DNA from: Christensenella sp. UBA3798
GTDB lineage: Bacteria > Bacillota > Clostridia > Christensenellales > CAG-1252
DNA: 15,352 nucleotides
Assembly: GCA_002368735.1 (NCBI GenBank)
Contig: DFEQ01000048.1
Coordinates: forward strand, 1-15,352
Direction: 5' to 3'
Numbering within the stretch: position 1 is the stretch's first letter; the number at the start of each line of letters is the position of its first letter. This document shows, one piece after another, positions 13,074 through 15,352 of this stretch. A program made the position numbers and the translations under genes. Under the pieces are notes generated by a model. The model did no database searches, had not been told where the DNA came from, and saw only the letters and a list, made by a program, of their open reading frames with translations.

Positions 13074-14828
13074 CTATTCGGTTTTTTGTTTGTCCGCGCA
13101 TTGATAGACGAGCGCCAAAGCCGCGCTCCATCCCTGCAGCGCCGAGCCCCACTCACAGCAGGGCGAGAAGTATTCCACGGGTGTATATTGCCCGCGCGTG
13201 ACGTAATAGCGGAAGGTGGAGAGGATGGGCGACCTCCAATCCCGCCCGCAAAGCAGCTTTGCGCAGGCGTACATCGCGGTCAAATAGCACCAGTTGGCGC
13301 CGTTGTGATAATCGTAAAGACGCGCGGACTTATGACAGGCAGCCCTAGGGGCTTTGTAGGGAGGATAGACGCACATCACGCCATAGTCTCCGCCCCCCTG
13401 CTCCGCGTTGTTTTTGCATTCCAAAAGCCTCTCCATCCGGTCGAGGACGCTCTCCGCCCGAGCCTCATCCGCCACGCCGAAAAGGATGGCGAAAACGGTA
13501 TCCACCGACAGGTTGTCCTCGGTGAAATCCTTCGTCTTATAGTTGACGTAATAGCCCTTGTCCTCATCGAAGAGGCGGGCGTTGATAACGTTCTTTACAA
13601 AGCCTGCGCGCAAGGCGTAGCGGGTGGAGATAAGGTCGTCCTCTCCGTCGAAGAGATAGGACGCGCCGACGAGCGCACGGAAAAACAGAAGGTTGACGAA
13701 GGTCACGTATCCGTTGCGATTGACCTCGTCCGCCCAGTCGCGCTTGTTGTATTTGCCTTCTTTAAAGAGCAGTCCCGTCTTCTTATCCGACTTTTCTATC
13801 AAACGGTCCACCACCGACTGCACGATATCGAGGAGGGTCCTGCCCCCTACCTTTTCATGCAAGATAGCGTCGTCCTCCGTCGTTTTGACGTAGTCAAAAA
13901 GCTCCATCACGAAGAAGGAAGGGCTGTCGTAGTGGTCCCCCCAAAAGGCGGAAAAGTCGCATTTGACCGCCGAGGGACAGGAGCCGTCCTTACCGATGCC
14001 GCGCGCAAGGGTCAATATCTCCTCCCTGACGAGGTCGGGGCGGGAGCGCAATAAGGGCAGCACCGTGAAATAGGAATCGCGGAAATAGGTGCGCAGGGGG
14101 TCCATATATTTGACGCCCGCCGCAAAGGCGCTGAATGCGCCCACCTTCTTGTAATTTTCAAGCGCGGTGAAATAGGCGGAAAGGTAAAGGGCTTTCTCCT
14201 CCTCGCTCTCCGCCGAGGCGGGGATGGATACCTCCTCGATCTCGCGAAGGGTCGCCGCGTAATGCTCGTCAAAAGAGGAAAACGCCGCGACATGCTCCCC
14301 CCTCTTTGCCGCAAAGGATATCAAGATATCCGCTTTTCCCTCCGCTGTGGCGTAGAAAGCGGCGTTCTCCTTGACCCAATCGCCGGGCACCGAAGAGGAG
14401 AGCATAAAGCGTTTGCCCTTTATAAAGTGGGCGCGCCGCGCGCCGTTCGCCTCTTCGCCGCGATAATTAACTGAAAAATCAAAGGGAGATCCCGCCTCTA
14501 TGCGTATAAACACGCCGTTCACGGGCGCGGATAAAAAGGTCGTAACGGAGATATCCCCCATCGCGGTATCCACCGTGACCTTTTGGGTGCGACCTATCAT
14601 CTCCACCCTCTTCGGAAGATAGGGAGATAGCGGCTCGCCGTTCACACGGATATCCAAAGAGAGGAAGGTGCGGATAAAATCCCCCGAAACGTTTGCCACG
14701 CGATAGGAGGAGAGCCCGCCGCACCCGTCCGCAACGACGGAAGCGCTGTCGCTCGCCATATCGTAGGAGGCTTTCTCGAAGTACTTCCCTTCCGCAACTG
14801 TTTTTCCTTCTCGGAAACTGACTTTCAT
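13074..14828 (-). CDS. Unassigned (alpha/alpha)6 six-hairpin glycoside hydrolase in the uxu operon
   Basis: The 584-residue protein has no signal peptide or membrane segment, so it should act in the cytoplasm. Residues 1-200 look like a beta-sandwich domain. Residues from about 205 to the end are helical, with motifs typical of six-hairpin glycosidases: FRDSYF (249-254), WGDHYDSPSFF (296-306), RDWADEVNRNGY (363-374), DNLSVDTVFAILFG (438-451), YDYHNGANWCYLTAMYA (505-521, resembling the YHNG-x-W segment of debranching-type enzymes) and EWGSALQGWSAA (559-570). Asp251, Asp364, Asp367, Glu368 and Glu559 are candidate catalytic acids. I cannot assign a CAZy family. It lies between uxuA and uxuB, 10 bp after the uxuA stop, with a ribosome binding site (GAGGG) near that stop, which suggests that it splits a glucuronate- or other uronate-containing oligosaccharide. 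Fold call is fairly secure; substrate is inferred. Confidence 0.75.
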   Translation of the reverse strand: MKVSFREGKTVAEGKYFEKASYDMASDSASVVADGCGGLSSYRVANVSGDFIRTFLSLDIRVNGEPLSPYLPKRVEMIGRTQKVTVDTAMGDISVTTFLSAPVNGVFIRIEAGSPFDFSVNYRGEEANGARRAHFIKGKRFMLSSSVPGDWVKENAAFYATAEGKADILISFAAKRGEHVAAFSSFDEHYAATLREIEEVSIPASAESEEEKALYLSAYFTALENYKKVGAFSAFAAGVKYMDPLRTYFRDSYFTVLPLLRSRPDLVREEILTLARGIGKDGSCPSAVKCDFSAFWGDHYDSPSFFVMELFDYVKTTEDDAILHEKVGGRTLLDIVQSVVDRLIEKSDKKTGLLFKEGKYNKRDWADEVNRNGYVTFVNLLFFRALVGASYLFDGEDDLISTRYALRAGFVKNVINARLFDEDKGYYVNYKTKDFTEDNLSVDTVFAILFGVADEARAESVLDRMERLLECKNNAEQGGGDYGVMCVYPPYKAPRAACHKSARLYDYHNGANWCYLTAMYACAKLLCGRDWRSPILSTFRYYVTRGQYTPVEYFSPCCEWGSALQGWSAALALVYQCADKQKTE

Positions 14829-14838
14829 ACGCCCTCTG

Positions 14839-15352
14839 CTATTTGGATAGATCCTTCTCCACCGCCTCGAAGAGCCCCGTCAGATAGGCGGCGCCGAGCG
14901 CGCGGTCGTATAAGCCGTAGCCGGGCTTCGCGTCCTCCCCCCACACGTTCCTGCCGTGGTCGGGACGGAGATAGCCCGTAAAGCCGTTTTCAACGAGCGC
15001 CTTGACGATGGCGTAAACGTCCACGTTGCCTTCGGCGGTCTGATGCCCGTTCTCGTAAAAATCGGTGTCGTTAACGAACTTCAGTTGGCGAAGGTGGGCA
15101 AAGTAGATGCGCGAAGCGTACTTCGCCGCCATCTTCGGGAGGTCGTTGAAGCGACCCGCGCCGAGGCTCCCCGTGCAGAAGGTGATGCCGTTGTGCTTAT
15201 TGGGCACAGCTCTAAACAGGCGGTCGTAATCCGCCTCGCACCCCACGATCCTCGGCAGATCGAAGATATCCCACGGCGGGTCGTCGGGATGGATAGCCAT
15301 ATCCACCCCCGCCTCGTCGCAGGCGGGCATGATGGCGCGGAGGAAATACACG
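14839..15352 (-). CDS. uxuA: D-mannonate dehydratase UxuA (C-terminal part, cut by window edge)
   Basis: UxuA removes water from D-mannonate to give 2-keto-3-deoxy-D-gluconate, the second hexuronate step after the isomerase and oxidoreductase. Only the last 171 codons are inside the window, about half of a typical 350-360 residue protein. The visible part contains MAIHPDDPPW near its start, then GITFCTGSLGAGRF, FAHLRQLKF and GYLRPDHGR. The His and Asp residues in these blocks are conserved metal- and substrate-site positions of the family. The frame is open through the right window edge, so the beginning of the gene and the operon promoter lie outside. The stop (TAG at 14839-14841) is followed closely by the glycosidase gene. 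Confidence 0.96.
   Translation of the reverse strand, partial: VYFLRAIMPACDEAGVDMAIHPDDPPWDIFDLPRIVGCEADYDRLFRAVPNKHNGITFCTGSLGAGRFNDLPKMAAKYASRIYFAHLRQLKFVNDTDFYENGHQTAEGNVDVYAIVKALVENGFTGYLRPDHGRNVWGEDAKPGYGLYDRALGAAYLTGLFEAVEKDLSK

Noticed and set aside
13038..14054. Plus-strand open frame of 338 codons opposite the glycosidase gene
   Set aside because: It runs through glycosidase motifs on the other strand and matches no family.
15349..15351. GTG at the right window edge as the uxuA start
   Set aside because: UxuA is about twice as long as the visible part and the frame stays open to the edge, so the gene simply continues outside the window.
1..15352. tRNA, rRNA, CRISPR arrays, insertion sequences and phage attachment sites
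   Set aside because: Looked for and not seen: no regular spaced repeats, no transposase or integrase motifs, and no tRNA-like cloverleaf with the conserved arms. The three-stem element at 12136-12210 lacks tRNA signature bases.

Overview
The window looks like chromosomal DNA of a member of the Bacillota, most likely an uncultivated Clostridia lineage of moderately high GC. The evidence is the minus-strand block rpmH-rnpA-yidD-yidC-jag(khpB)-mnmE-mnmG-rsmG, in the order typical of the Bacillota origin region, together with strong AGGAGG-type ribosome binding sites and a near-consensus sigma-A promoter. No phage genes, insertion sequences, CRISPR arrays, tRNAs or rRNAs were seen.

Layout. (1) 1-113 holds two intrinsic terminators: one on the plus strand for something left of the window, one on the minus strand closing the ribosomal/tRNA-modification operon. 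(2) 114-7366 is one tightly packed minus-strand operon of nine genes, read from rpmH (7366) down to a cytosolic 5'-nucleotidase (114). Gaps are 0-49 bp and several starts and stops overlap. It supplies ribosomal protein L34, the RNase P protein, the YidC/YidD membrane-insertion pair, the RNA-binding protein Jag/KhpB, the MnmE-MnmG tRNA wobble-uridine modification pair, the 16S rRNA methyltransferase RsmG and a PF06189-type nucleotidase. Its promoter (TTGACA, 18 bp, TATAAT) is at 7427-7456, followed by a small leader hairpin. (3) 7517-9028, same strand, is a WG-repeat-like lipoprotein lying where dnaA/oriC would be expected in many Bacillota. (4) 9152-11961 is a plus-strand three-gene operon: a degenerate relative of the iron-ADH/glycerol-1-phosphate dehydrogenase (AraM) superfamily, an AraL/NagD-type HAD phosphatase and a PflX-type radical SAM protein. 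It ends in a perfect 12-bp-stem terminator. (5) 11989-12224 is a convergent non-coding stretch with a compact three-stem structured element. (6) 12225-15352, minus strand, is a hexuronate-catabolism operon: uxuA (mannonate dehydratase, cut by the window edge), an unassigned (alpha/alpha)6-type glycoside hydrolase, and an SDR-type D-mannonate oxidoreductase (uxuB).

The most interesting items are the unassigned glycosidase placed between uxuA and uxuB, which suggests it releases glucuronate or another hexuronate inside the cell, and the AraM-like protein that keeps the dehydrogenase layout but seems to have lost its metal ligands while still paired with an AraL-like phosphatase. Smaller points are an extended YidC with Lys at the conserved Arg position, paired repeats around the rpmH promoter, a GC-only hairpin just before the jag ribosome binding site, and the structured element at 12136-12210.
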